NCBI RefSeq assembly: GCF_019679475.1
Contig: NZ_JAIEZP010000001.1
Location: 3,038,001 to 3,102,000, forward strand
Reading direction: 5' to 3'
DNA length: 64,000 bases
DNA from: Hyphomonas sediminis
GTDB taxonomy: Bacteria; Pseudomonadota; Alphaproteobacteria; Caulobacterales; Hyphomonadaceae
The position numbers were made by a program, and so were the translations under genes. The notes under the pieces are model-generated. The model was not told the DNA's origin and made no database searches. It saw only the letters and a list, made by a program, of their open reading frames with translations. Within the stretch, counting starts at the first letter, position 1; the number at the start of each line of letters is the position of its first letter. Shown piece after piece: positions 9,433 to 18,945 of this stretch.

Positions 9433-9996
9433 TCAGCGGGATTCTAGGCGGCGCACGACACGCTCTGCCAGCAGCTTGATACCTGCAGCGCTCTGATCCG
9501 GTGCGATCAGGCGTTCCTCCTCCACCAGCTTCTGCGACAACCCGATCGATATGGACCGACCGTCCTCGAGCAGGGCAATTGCGTAGACACCGTTATAGAT
9601 CTGCGCTTCTGCGCCTGCATCAAACGCCTCCTGCATTCCACCCGCCTGGCGCGACTGCGATTCCTTGCGGGTCCGGAAGGCCTCCGCGTCCCCGACCGTC
9701 AGGTTAAGACGATTGTTGTTGCCTTCCTCGATCATGACGAGACAACCGGCAACTTCGCTTCCCATTGCGGCAGCAGTGGTGCTCTGGACCGTCAGGGCGC
9801 CGCTGAAGGCGTCATCGATATCCGAGCGGTTTAACAAGCCGCCGCACTCAGCCGCCGCGGTGTCTGAGATATCGTTTCCTGAACCTTCAGGTGCGGAACT
9901 GCCGGAGCAGCCCACAACAAAGGGCAGCGCGAAGCCCGCCAGCAAGAGTAGTCCCGCAATGGGAGAGCGGTCCGATGCTTCTTTCAAACGCAGCAT
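9433..9996 (-). CDS. Small lipoprotein, paralogue of the one at 8705
   Basis: This protein is 187 residues from the ATG at 9996, which has GGAGG five bases upstream; an ATG at 10032 in the same frame overlaps the preceding gene. The signal peptide ends at FVVGC, a fair lipobox, followed by a Ser/Gly-rich linker. The mature domain matches the 8705 protein in order of elements: CGGLLNRSDIDDAF, a second cysteine, FDAGAEAQIYNG, and a final AAGIKLLAERVVRRL helix. It is the last gene of a four-gene minus-strand run (11422 to 9433). The function is unknown. A paired or competing binding role with its paralogue is conceivable. Confidence 0.72.
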   Translation of the reverse strand: MLRLKEASDRSPIAGLLLLAGFALPFVVGCSGSSAPEGSGNDISDTAAAECGGLLNRSDIDDAFSGALTVQSTTAAAMGSEVAGCLVMIEEGNNNRLNLTVGDAEAFRTRKESQSRQAGGMQEAFDAGAEAQIYNGVYAIALLEDGRSISIGLSQKLVEEERLIAPDQSAAGIKLLAERVVRRLESR

Positions 9997-10009
9997 CATA
10001 TCCTCCGTA

Positions 10010-10543
10010 TCAGTTTCCAATGGTTCCGGCATGGCGCCTTAGGTCAGGGACCGAACTGCCGGGGCAGAGCTTCGGCATCGCCGCTTCGATGATCAGCCCC
10101 TGCTCCAGAAACCCCACCGCACCATTTTCAAAAAAGTAGTTGGACGACGCCTCTGTTCCGATCGCGGACAGCGCTTCCTCCAACGCCACTGGCAGCGCTC
10201 CGTCCGGCGCAATATCCCGCGCTTCCTTGGCATAAACTGCCGTACCTGTGGTCGGTCGGCGGCCGCCTGTGCCCCGCGCCACTTGGTCGAGGCCGCGTTC
10301 GATATCCTCCAGCAAGGTCTCCAGAACTGCGCAGGTCGCGGAGCTCAACGCCTCGCCAGGCTCGTCGCCGCTTTGCCCAGCCTGGCCACACGCGACGAGC
10401 ACCTGCACGCAAAGCGCCAGCGACACCGCCCCCAGATACCGCGCCGCGGAAGACCCGGTTGAACCGTCCGTCATTCGCAAATTCCCCATCGGGCGCGCAA
10501 GCAGGCTCACTGCCCGACTATCCGTTAGAAATAGCCACCTCAT
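10010..10543 (-). CDS. Putative lipoprotein, translationally coupled
   Basis: This frame of up to 177 residues has a lipobox-like VLVAC about residue 52 from the first ATG. A later ATG at 10474, preceded by GGGGA, would give a more normal signal peptide, so the start is uncertain. The ATG at 10543 overlaps the stop of the preceding gene (TGATG), which supports coupling. The mature part has two further cysteines (ATCAVLETL and PKLCPGS) that could form a disulfide, and an acidic helix LLEDIERGLDQVARG. I do not recognise the family. It is third in the four-gene run and is followed by the 9433 lipoprotein. Confidence 0.6.
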   Translation of the reverse strand: MRWLFLTDSRAVSLLARPMGNLRMTDGSTGSSAARYLGAVSLALCVQVLVACGQAGQSGDEPGEALSSATCAVLETLLEDIERGLDQVARGTGGRRPTTGTAVYAKEARDIAPDGALPVALEEALSAIGTEASSNYFFENGAVGFLEQGLIIEAAMPKLCPGSSVPDLRRHAGTIGN

Positions 10544-11019
10544 CAGTATACCGCCTCGTCAATACCGAGTTCCGCTGCCCGCGCATTGGAGGCAAACCTC
10601 GCGACAAGACATTGGCCTTCCACGCATGGTCCGATTGCGAGCGTGCGGGCTGCCAGTTCCGGATCGCACTCAATGATGCTGTCATTGACCATGCCACTGA
10701 ATGTCACCGTCCCATCATCGTTCGAAGAGTATCTGTCCGGTGCCCCCAGAGGCGGGATCGGTAACGGATAGTCGACGACATCCCCTGACCACCGGGTATT
10801 TATCCGAATTTGGCGTGCGTGCGGCTCGACATCCTCGGGATAAGTTATTCCAAAACCGACTAGGCAGTAACCATCCCGCTCAAGCACCAGCGGCACAAAA
10901 ACTACTTCTCGCTCTGCTTGCGACATGACATCGACGGCGCCGGTTTTCATGTCCGTCATCTGACAGGCCGATAACATGAAGATGCCCATGCTCAAAACAA
11001 TGGTTGAACTTGACTTCAT
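10543..11019 (-). CDS. Putative lipoprotein of unknown function
   Basis: This protein is 158 residues from the ATG at 11019, which has GGGTGGAGGGA just upstream; a frame start at 11046 lacks such a signal. The signal peptide ends in the lipobox MLSAC (about 15-19). The mature part is beta-rich, has four further cysteines (GYCLVGFG, IIECDPEL, GPCVEGQC) that could form two disulfides, and carries no enzyme motif. Its stop overlaps the next start by one base. It is second in the four-gene run. Confidence 0.65.
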   Translation of the reverse strand: MKSSSTIVLSMGIFMLSACQMTDMKTGAVDVMSQAEREVVFVPLVLERDGYCLVGFGITYPEDVEPHARQIRINTRWSGDVVDYPLPIPPLGAPDRYSSNDDGTVTFSGMVNDSIIECDPELAARTLAIGPCVEGQCLVARFASNARAAELGIDEAVY

Positions 11020-11074
11020 TCCCTCCACCCTTCTTTCCAGTATCATTCAAACCCGCCCCACCGGCGATGCAGTA

Positions 11075-11422
11075 TCATTGTTGCGGCGCAGGCTTCTGAT
11101 ACATGTCACCGGGAGGCTTTTTGGAATCAGGTTTGGTTCCATCGGATATATTGCCAGGCAGCGGCTCAGGATCGACGGCCCGGGGGTCATACATGTCACC
11201 GGGTAGTGTTTTTGCGTCGAGGGGCTTTTTTCCGCGGCGAAGTTCATCAGTGAGCGAGTTTTCATTGACTGTTTCATCCCGGGTTTTCGGGACAGTCTTG
11301 CCAGATGAATATTCCCGTTCTGCGATTGTCGTCGGCGCCGTTGCTTTCTGCTCAACTGCCCCTTCCGCAACAATAGCTGTCAGGCAAACGAGGCCAAGAT
11401 TGGTCATGGTGAACTTAAACAC
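11075..11422 (-). CDS. Small secreted Pro-rich protein with PGDMY repeats
   Basis: This 115-residue protein starts at a GTG at 11422 with GGAGG four bases upstream; the ATG at 11407 is an alternative. A hydrophobic N-terminus (about 5-22) suggests secretion. The C-terminal half has three short related units, LPGDMY, LPGNIS and PPGDMY, separated by charged Pro-rich spacers. It is the first gene of the minus-strand run of small envelope proteins and lies downstream of the large autotransporter on the same strand (about 225 bases between). No family is recognised. The repeats could be binding sites or an extended linker. Confidence 0.5.
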   Translation of the reverse strand: MFKFTMTNLGLVCLTAIVAEGAVEQKATAPTTIAEREYSSGKTVPKTRDETVNENSLTDELRRGKKPLDAKTLPGDMYDPRAVDPEPLPGNISDGTKPDSKKPPGDMYQKPAPQQ

Positions 11423-11647
11423 ACCGCCTCCTTCCGAAGAGAAAGCACCAGCTGCAAAGCGGCGCCGCTAAGGGAAGCTCGGAAACATCTTTTGGCCCGA
11501 TCTTCCCTTCTGGTATCTTCAACGCAAAACTTCATCGTTTTCCGCCAGATTGATTCCAGATGTTCGCTGGCTCACCGCCGTCAACGCACCTGTGCCCCAG
11601 GAACACCAAACCAACTACTCTTCCCACGAACTACTATCCGAGCCCCC

Positions 11648-14600
11648 TCAGAACCGGATCGATATTGCGGCCCTTGCATTATGGTCCTGATATTCGTCAG
11701 AGACCTCCGCGTCGTAGCCGATCGACACGGAAACACGCTCGGAAACGACAATTCTGCCCCCAATACCAATTGCGAGGACGTCTTCAGCCAGCGGCGCGCC
11801 GGATGCGGAGAAGAATTCGCTACCAGAGCTCAGAGCATGAACGGACGCCGGAATCGCATCCCAGGCTCGTCGCCAAGCGAGCCTACCAGTTAGCTCAATC
11901 GGGGCCGCCTTCAGGTCCAGCGCGGAGCGGGCGCTTACGCCAGCGGTTGAGAAGGCCAGTTCAAAATCCTGACTTTCGACCTGAAGCGCCCCCGCGCCAC
12001 CAGCTTCAACAAAACTATCTGAAGAGTATCCGACGACGGCGACTTCTACAAATGGCGAGAGTTCTAGCGGACCCATATTGATCGTATAGGAAGCCCCGCC
12101 ATAGATTTGGTTCGTGCGCGCCGAATAATCGCTCTCCAACTGATCCGCAAACGCGCCGATCTCGATCATCCTCCTGGAATCAACTTCGTGCCAGCTGGCG
12201 TCTGCGCCTGCATATAGATCGGCGCCCCACCAACTTGCGGTACTGTAAACACCCAGATGAACACTGTCGGTCGACGCGTTCGAGCTTCTCGCAGGAACTT
12301 TTGTATCCGAGACTGTGTAGCCACCGAAAGCGCCAATGCGCAGATGGTCACCCACACCAGCATCTGCTCCCAAAAGGATTCCCTGCCGCATGTTCTTTAC
12401 GGACGCTGAGCTTCCCTGCCCGTCCCAACGCTGCGTTCCACCGATCGCCTGGAGCCAGGCTCCTGCGTCCTGACTGGCCAACGCAACGGGCGTCCGTTTG
12501 TACACGGCATCGCGGCGCAGCCGGCTCTGTGTGACCAACGAGCTCGTAAGCGATCCATATATTTCGCCGGTTAGATCATCGAGGGCGCGGCGGGCTACAT
12601 CTTCATTCGTCTGGACGATGAGCGCATTGACGATGGCATTGCCGCCATCTAGCGCTTCGAGTGCCGACGCGACCGCCGCCTGATTTTTCGTCTGCGCGAT
12701 ATCCGAAAACATGACCACCTGCCGGGATGTAATGTACACCGCCGACGGATCATATCCGAGTTCAAAATCAAGGAAGACAAAATTGTCTGTCACACCGCTG
12801 AAAGCACCCGTTACGCCGCCACCAGCCGTTAGGATTGTATAGGTGCCGGGACGATAAGTATGCCCGGTATCAGTTCCATTTTCCGGAATGACATGCACAG
12901 TACCGCCATTCAGAATCGCACTGCCTGCAACATTGATCACGTCATTGTTGATGCCTGGCACGTAGCCCCCATCATTGAGCTCAACCTCAAAGACTGAACC
13001 GGTCTCAAACGTTACGCTTGCCGCGCTGCTCTGGCCAATAGAGTTGCCCGGTGCGAATGTGCTGCCGTTCCCCGCCGTGACATTGCCGAAGGTTCCCGTT
13101 CCCTTCAAGGTCCCGCCGGACAAGCTGATATCTCCGCCAAGGCTACCATTGACCACGAGCACACCGGCGACAACATCGGTCTGCCCAATAAAATGTGACG
13201 AATCCTGCGTCAGCGTGACGGTGCCCATCCCGTCCTTCAAAAGGCTCCCGCTTCCGCCAATAACTCCGTCGAAACTGCCGTTGTCGTCCTGATCGAACAG
13301 GAGTGCTCCGTTTCCGGATATTGAAATGCCGCCCTGCAGGCTATCGGTCGTCCCCGACAATGTCCCCGCGATGACTTGCGTTCCGCCATCATAGGTGTTG
13401 GTGCCCACCAGCTGGACCAGACCTTCCCCTTCCTTGCGAAGACGTCCGCCTCCACTGATGTCGCCGAAATAGGTGCCGTTGCTGTCCTGATCGAAGATCA
13501 CGATGATATCCGAGGAAAATTCCATGTCGATATCACCCCGAATGCTGTTCGTATCACCGCGAAGACTGCCATCATAGATGATGGTGCCGCCGGTATAGCT
13601 GTTGCTGCCTGTCAGATGCAGTTCGCCAGTGCCGACCTTGTGCAGCGTTCCGAAGCCCAGAATATCGCCAGCGAAGGTGCCATTCCCGTTCTGGCTGAAG
13701 GCCAGCGCGGTACCCTCCAGCATGGTAATCATGCTGCCCGTCAGACTCTGCGTGTTGCCGTGCAGCGCACCTTCGCGGATATCGGTCCGCCCGGCAAAAC
13801 TGTTCACGCCCGTCAGGCGCAGAATGCCGTTTCCTTCCTTGACGAACAGCCCGCCGCCATTCCCGGACAGACGCCCTCCATAGGTCGCGTCATTATCTTC
13901 CGTGATCGTCAGTGTGCCATTGGCAGCGATATCGCCGCCAAGCGTGTTCGCCGTACCTTTCAGATGTCCGGGAGAACTGATAACAAAGCTGCGCGGGCTG
14001 ATCACCGTTTCTGTCACCAGCGTGCCGTTGAGGACGGTGACATCGACATCGCCTGTAAAGAAGCTGTTGTCCCCTGCCATGGCAACGGTTCCGAGGCCGG
14101 TTTTCACCAGGACAGCTCGGTTGCCTGCCAGTATGCCCGCGAATCTTCCGTCGGCCTCCTGGTCAAACACCAGCATCGTGCCATCCATCATCACGATCTC
14201 GCCCTGAAGGCTGTCGGTCGTGCCCGACAGCGTGCCCTCGGTCAGCTCGGTGCCGCCAGTGTGGCTGGCAACCCCGTCAAGATGCACGAGGCCGGAACCA
14301 TGTTTCTCCAGCCTGCCTTGTCCCGTGATGTTGCCGGAAAAGACGCCATCGGCATCCTGATCGAAAATCATCTTGCCATGAGTGCCAATCTCGATTTCAC
14401 CCTGAAGGCTGACCGTATGGCCTATCAAGGCGCCATCCTGAATGAAGGTGCCGCCGGTATAGCTGTTGGCACCTGCGAAGGTGGTCTCGCCAGCGCCGGT
14501 CTTCGTGACGGCGCCGGTGCCGATCATGTTACCCATATATACCGAAGCGGTATCCTCGCTGAATTCGACGATGCTCTGGTTGACGATATCGCCTGGCAGG

Positions 14601-17005
14601 CTATTGCCGTTGCCCACAAGTATGCCGGACTCGACCCTGGTTCCGCCGCGATAGCTGTTCTCGCCGGTAAGGACGAGCGTGCCCAGATCAGCCTTGATAA
14701 GCATGCCCCAGCCAGTCAGATCACTGTCGATCTGCGCCGTATAATCGGTGCCTGCCGCCGTGCCGTCACCGACCCGGATCGTAACCGCGCCATCCAGCGC
14801 GATTGCATCGCCTGCGATGGTATAGTCCGGGACGGCGAACTGCATCCCGCTCGTCGTGATCGGGCCTTCGCTGCCATCCACGGTCACGGTGTAGCCGGGC
14901 ATTCCGGCGAAGATCAGCATTGCGTCAGAGTCATACACGCCTGACTGCGAGCCATCTGCATTGGTCCAGTTGGTTCCGGTGGCGGACCACGTGCCCGCTC
15001 CGCCCGCGATGCTGCCGTTCGGGGTCATCTGCGTCCCGTTCCAGAACTGAAATGCGCCCGGATCGCCACCCGGATCGTTGCTTTCCCCGACAAGCAGGTT
15101 GATTTCCCCGGCAATAGCCGTCTGGACGGTTAGGTTGGTGTCATCATAGCCTGTGGGCAGACGACTGCCGATGGTCAGCCCGTTATCGGTCAGCGCGCCG
15201 CCATAATTGATCAGGCGATACAGCCCTTCGCCAAAGCCGCCGACATCGGTGACTTCCAGCGTGCCGTCGAGGACAAGATCGCCCCCTACCACCAGAAGAT
15301 CGCTGTCCACGCCCGGCGCGCCGGACGGGGCGCCGAGATCATAGCGAAGCGTCGCCCCGCTTCCCAGCGCAAGGTTGCCGTCGATCGTCAGCGTGCCTTG
15401 CTCGATACCGGGCCGCAGCAGCCCGCTCGTGACGATCAGATCGCCGGTCAGCCTGCCGGTTCCGCCCAGCCCCGCAAGATCGGGACCAAGGCTGTCCAGC
15501 GAAACGGAGCCGCCCAGCACCCCCGTCAGCCAGACCGTGCCACCCGATATTTCCGTCGCGCCCGAAAATCCCGAACTGTCGCCGGTCAATACGGTGCTGC
15601 CAGCGCGGTGGAACAGGCTGCCTTGTCCCTCGGCCACACTGCGAAGCGACGTATCGAACAGATGCCCGGTGCTGTTGTGATTGAAGACCAGCGTGCCGTC
15701 GCCCTGCCCGAACAGGATTTCGCCCGCAGTTACTGTACCGGGCGCTGCGGGCGCGGCATCGCCGCCAACATAAACCGTGCCGGTGCTTGGCGTGCCGAAT
15801 TCGCGTTGTTCGGCAATATGAAGGGTTCCGTCGACAGACACGTGCCCACCGTCGTTTACCGTCAGTGATCCTTCACTCTGTGCACCGACGAACAGATCGC
15901 CCGTAATGTTCAACTGCGAATCCGTGCCCTGCACAAGCACCGTGCCGCTTCCGCCGCTGCTGCGCCCGAGAATGACCGTCGTGGCGCTCACCGTGCCGCT
16001 ATCGCTGATATCCAATGATCCGGAATTGGCCTCGCCGATGAACAGAGTCCCGTTGATGCCCCAGCTTGAACCCACCCCACTGACTGATGCGGTGCCAGTG
16101 CCCCGGCGCCCGACAAAGCTGGTGAAACTGTCCACCACCCCGCCATCGCTGATGATGAGGGAGCCCGTGCCCGTCAGCGAGGAATTACCTCCCCCGATGA
16201 AGAACTCACCTGACCTGAGATAAGAGTTCGCACCGGTCACTGTGACAGTGCCGTTGCCGCCCGCTGCCCTGCCGACATGAACAGCGGACATATTGAGAAC
16301 CGAGCCGCCATTCTCCACCGTCAGGGAACCAGTGCCGGCATTTCCGACATAGATTTCGGGAAATGTCGTCGCCTGGGTACGTATCCCGGTCCAGGTCGAT
16401 CCGGGTCCGCCGACCGTCACATGCCCTTCGCTCCCCGCAGCCCAACCGATCCATGTCGTATCGTTTTCGAAGGACGCGCCGTCATCTATGACAAGGGTCC
16501 CTTCGCCAGACCTGCCGACATAGTTGTACCACCCGGTCGCGGTAAGGCTCGAGCCGCTGCCGCTGACAGCGACAAAGCCACTCGATCCGGCCTGGTCGCC
16601 AAGCGTCAGGGCGCCACCGCCTACTCGGTATACCCCGCCGTTGCGGATCGTCAGTTCGCCGCCCCCCGTCGAACCGACTGTCGCGGATATGGAAGACGCC
16701 ACCCGGCCCATTCCCCAGGGATCGTCAAAATACTCGATTATCGGCGCATTCACGCCGGTAACATCAATGACCACCTCATCCGTCTGCCCATCGCCCACCG
16801 GCGCGTCATTCTCGGACCAGTTTCCATCGTTGTACCAGTCCTGATCAACCGTTCCGAGCCATGTGTTCTCCTGCGCTCCGGCGACGGAGGATTGCATTGC
16901 CGCCACAAACACGACATAAGCCACTCCCCTCATAAGTCGCGCACGAACGGGCTGTCGGCGCCGCACCACATGCCCCGCAGTTCTTTTTTGCCGATCACAC
17001 ATCAT
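11648..17005 (-). CDS. Large autotransporter with two classes of passenger repeats
   Basis: This 1785-residue type V secretion protein has an extended N-terminal signal region (basic residues to about 24, hydrophobic 26-42, likely cleavage at SVAGAQ). Residues about 90-420 carry repeats of the GxLxVxxGGxxxxxxxxVG type, with VTVTGxxS-like turns. After a linker, residues about 760-1350 hold roughly eight longer autotransporter-associated beta repeats, recognisable by GTxVLTGxNSYTGGT and FDQDxxGxFxGxI. These predict a long beta-helix passenger. A helical linker (about 1455-1510) leads into a C-terminal beta-barrel of about 270 residues ending in phenylalanine (ISIRF), as expected for outer-membrane insertion. 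It probably acts as an adhesin or surface filament. The ligand cannot be told from sequence. Confidence 0.9.
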   Translation of the reverse strand: MMCDRQKRTAGHVVRRRQPVRARLMRGVAYVVFVAAMQSSVAGAQENTWLGTVDQDWYNDGNWSENDAPVGDGQTDEVVIDVTGVNAPIIEYFDDPWGMGRVASSISATVGSTGGGELTIRNGGVYRVGGGALTLGDQAGSSGFVAVSGSGSSLTATGWYNYVGRSGEGTLVIDDGASFENDTTWIGWAAGSEGHVTVGGPGSTWTGIRTQATTFPEIYVGNAGTGSLTVENGGSVLNMSAVHVGRAAGGNGTVTVTGANSYLRSGEFFIGGGNSSLTGTGSLIISDGGVVDSFTSFVGRRGTGTASVSGVGSSWGINGTLFIGEANSGSLDISDSGTVSATTVILGRSSGGSGTVLVQGTDSQLNITGDLFVGAQSEGSLTVNDGGHVSVDGTLHIAEQREFGTPSTGTVYVGGDAAPAAPGTVTAGEILFGQGDGTLVFNHNSTGHLFDTSLRSVAEGQGSLFHRAGSTVLTGDSSGFSGATEISGGTVWLTGVLGGSVSLDSLGPDLAGLGGTGRLTGDLIVTSGLLRPGIEQGTLTIDGNLALGSGATLRYDLGAPSGAPGVDSDLLVVGGDLVLDGTLEVTDVGGFGEGLYRLINYGGALTDNGLTIGSRLPTGYDDTNLTVQTAIAGEINLLVGESNDPGGDPGAFQFWNGTQMTPNGSIAGGAGTWSATGTNWTNADGSQSGVYDSDAMLIFAGMPGYTVTVDGSEGPITTSGMQFAVPDYTIAGDAIALDGAVTIRVGDGTAAGTDYTAQIDSDLTGWGMLIKADLGTLVLTGENSYRGGTRVESGILVGNGNSLPGDIVNQSIVEFSEDTASVYMGNMIGTGAVTKTGAGETTFAGANSYTGGTFIQDGALIGHTVSLQGEIEIGTHGKMIFDQDADGVFSGNITGQGRLEKHGSGLVHLDGVASHTGGTELTEGTLSGTTDSLQGEIVMMDGTMLVFDQEADGRFAGILAGNRAVLVKTGLGTVAMAGDNSFFTGDVDVTVLNGTLVTETVISPRSFVISSPGHLKGTANTLGGDIAANGTLTITEDNDATYGGRLSGNGGGLFVKEGNGILRLTGVNSFAGRTDIREGALHGNTQSLTGSMITMLEGTALAFSQNGNGTFAGDILGFGTLHKVGTGELHLTGSNSYTGGTIIYDGSLRGDTNSIRGDIDMEFSSDIIVIFDQDSNGTYFGDISGGGRLRKEGEGLVQLVGTNTYDGGTQVIAGTLSGTTDSLQGGISISGNGALLFDQDDNGSFDGVIGGSGSLLKDGMGTVTLTQDSSHFIGQTDVVAGVLVVNGSLGGDISLSGGTLKGTGTFGNVTAGNGSTFAPGNSIGQSSAASVTFETGSVFEVELNDGGYVPGINNDVINVAGSAILNGGTVHVIPENGTDTGHTYRPGTYTILTAGGGVTGAFSGVTDNFVFLDFELGYDPSAVYITSRQVVMFSDIAQTKNQAAVASALEALDGGNAIVNALIVQTNEDVARRALDDLTGEIYGSLTSSLVTQSRLRRDAVYKRTPVALASQDAGAWLQAIGGTQRWDGQGSSASVKNMRQGILLGADAGVGDHLRIGAFGGYTVSDTKVPARSSNASTDSVHLGVYSTASWWGADLYAGADASWHEVDSRRMIEIGAFADQLESDYSARTNQIYGGASYTINMGPLELSPFVEVAVVGYSSDSFVEAGGAGALQVESQDFELAFSTAGVSARSALDLKAAPIELTGRLAWRRAWDAIPASVHALSSGSEFFSASGAPLAEDVLAIGIGGRIVVSERVSVSIGYDAEVSDEYQDHNARAAISIRF

Positions 17006-17450
17006 TACAAATCCCTATACTGATTATTACACTTAACCGCTTACGCCTGGCGGGACGTGCAGTGCGCTCATGGAGCAAGGCATCTGCTCGCCCAGACGTC
17101 AGCTTTCTGAGAGAAGGCGCACCGCTGATGATTTAGCCGGCTCGACGCGGGATCGGTGATGACCCGCCACAGCGTTCAGTGCCCATCACTTCGCGTGGAC
17201 TGGTTGCTTTTTCCGCCATCGATGTTCCGGGTTGAGTCGGGAGAAAAAATGGAAAGCCCGGTCAGGGCGGAAGCGAGTTTGGTCATGCTGGCGTCCCGAT
17301 TTTCAGACTGCGCCACACAGCGCACGTTTCTTCCAGGATAGCGGTCGACCGACCTTCGCCAACAAACCGCTCCTGCCTGCTTCCACGTAAATCGCCACCA
17401 AGTTCCGCCAGTTTTTTTGGGTTACAGATGAAGGCCGAGCACAGCGGTGG
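17006..17450. other. Intergenic stretch upstream of the autotransporter
   Basis: About 445 bases hold no reading frame I would support. The first part should contain the autotransporter promoter, and GGGATTTGTA precedes its ATG. The remainder grades into the IS6 remnant that follows, whose left boundary is too diverged to place exactly. Short frames here have no ribosome site and no recognisable protein. Confidence 0.4.
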
Positions 17451-17815
17451 CTTCAACGCACACAGCGCGGCGTTGCGCAGCGAATTGAACCTGGCCCTAC
17501 TTTCGATATTTCTCTGGCGATGGAAATGGTTGTGCACAGATGAATGGACTGAGGCGAACTTCTGAAGACTTCGCCCAAATACCGCCGCCATAGCGGACAT
17601 TGCGCGAAGAAAGTTCCAAAGTGATCCACCTATTGCGAGAGCATCTGGTCGCAAATGTCTATCCCTCAATCATGCAGCAGGCCTTCGACAGTCCGTGAGG
17701 ATCGCGGAAATCAAACGCACATCATCACGCCAAGCTAGATGATCTCAGACAAGGTCTTGAAGTTGTGAAATGGGTTCTGGCATCATTTCCGGATGCGAAG
17801 CTCCAGGATGCATCG
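17451..17815 (-). mobile_element. IS6-family remnant B
   Basis: This is a decayed, internally deleted IS6 copy. The minus strand still encodes SLQKFASVHSSVHNHFHRQRNIESRARF-type C-terminal transposase sequence (near 17490-17580), then jumps to the N-terminal end (near 17630-17790). Frames are broken and the catalytic core is absent. The outer ends are not clearly preserved, so the limits are approximate. It has cut off the 3' end of the DUF418 gene that follows. The orientation matches the other IS6 copies. Confidence 0.7.
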
Positions 17816-18495
17816 TCACAAAGTCGGGTAGTCTGACGATCCCCGCACATGGGAACTGTCGCAAAAGCCACGGCCAGCGAGACCGGCAGCAACACCATCT
17901 GTCCGAGGCTGCCGAACAGACCCAGCCCGTAACCACCAAGGATCAGACCCGCCAGCACTCCCTGCAACACATAGCAGCTCAGCGAATCGCGCCCTGCCAG
18001 CACCGCCCAATCGGGCAGCCGGATGGCCTCGGAGGCATGCAGGATAATTCCCAGATATGCCGCCGAGAGGATGGGACCACCCAGGGCCAGACAGCAAAAG
18101 CCCAGCAGTTCGAAGACAGGATCAACCTCGCCCACCAGACCGCCCAGCACGTAGGCGCCGTTCACCAGCAGGCCCAGTCCCAACAACATCGGCACCTTGC
18201 GTTTAAGTTTTGCCGCACCCGGATTACCTGCCTCAAAGAACTCTGACCGTGCCTCCGCCATACCCACCAGAAAGGCCGCCAGAGCCAGGTGCCCCTGAAA
18301 CAGCAGCAGAAAGACGAAGGTTCCGGGCCAGTCGCGCCAGCGGACCTGAACGGCCTCGGCAAAGTTGCCGCCAAGGGTCGGCCCGGCAGAGGGCAAAGTA
18401 AGCTCCGAAAGCATGATGGCCAGCAGCGCCAGACACAGTATCGCAACCAGCACCAACCCCGCCGCGATGAACTGGCCAGTATCCTGATCGACGGT
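17816..18495 (-). pseudogene. DUF418-family membrane protein, truncated at both ends
   Basis: The frame encodes a run of hydrophobic helices (for example FVFLLLFQGHLALAAFLVGMA and VPMLLGLGLLVNGAYVLGGLVG) and the region SLSCYVLQGVLAGLILGGYGLGLFG, which is characteristic of the DUF418/YeiB membrane family. The normal N-terminal half is missing: the frame opens at a stop near 18496 with no ATG. The 3' end runs into IS6 remnant sequence at about 17815. The family is about 350-400 residues, so little more than half remains. It is probably a non-functional relic. Confidence 0.65.
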
Positions 18496-18945
18496 GCCTC
18501 ACAATCACATTGGACGTTACACGCGCCGCGGGCTACGGCGCTGCGGCTGGAAGCCATACGCGATGGATTAGCTGGGCTTCTGCTCGTCGAGGATGCCGAC
18601 CTCGACACAAGCGCGACCGAGGCGCATCTACGCGACTTTTTCAAACGCGAAACAAAGCAAGATCGACAATTCCGTTCCGCGCCATCCCCAGCCGCGCAGT
18701 CGTCGGCGACACACAGGCCATTGGATGCGACTATCGGAGGTGAATGGCGGATAGGAAGCGGCCGAAACCGAGAACTGCGTCTACGCTATAGCCCTCCAAA
18801 TCTGAGGCATGAGCTGATTGCTGGAATGGGATGTTTTTCTGCCTGCCCGCTATTGGATGGATTGAAACAGATCGCCCACCGTTTCCTAAGCTATGGGTAG
18901 TTGCTCCTTCGAACCATTTGGTTGTGAGGGGCCCATAATTCCCAT
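18496..18945. other. Gene-poor stretch between DUF418 relic and Rrf2 gene
   Basis: About 450 bases contain open frames on both strands but none with a ribosome site or a recognised protein. The plus-strand frame reads through a DGLAGLLLVEDADLDT segment that might be a scrap of an old gene, without enough context to name it. The base composition does not point to an RNA gene. Confidence 0.35.

Noticed and set aside
12900-14700. Possible CRISPR or tandem DNA array in the repeat-rich region
   Set aside because: The repeats are protein-coding, about 60-70 codons long and diverged. There are no short identical repeats with unique spacers and no cas genes.
13376-14944. A 522-codon plus-strand open frame
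   Set aside because: It lies wholly antisense to the autotransporter repeats, has no ribosome site and its sequence is the complement of the conserved repeat frame.
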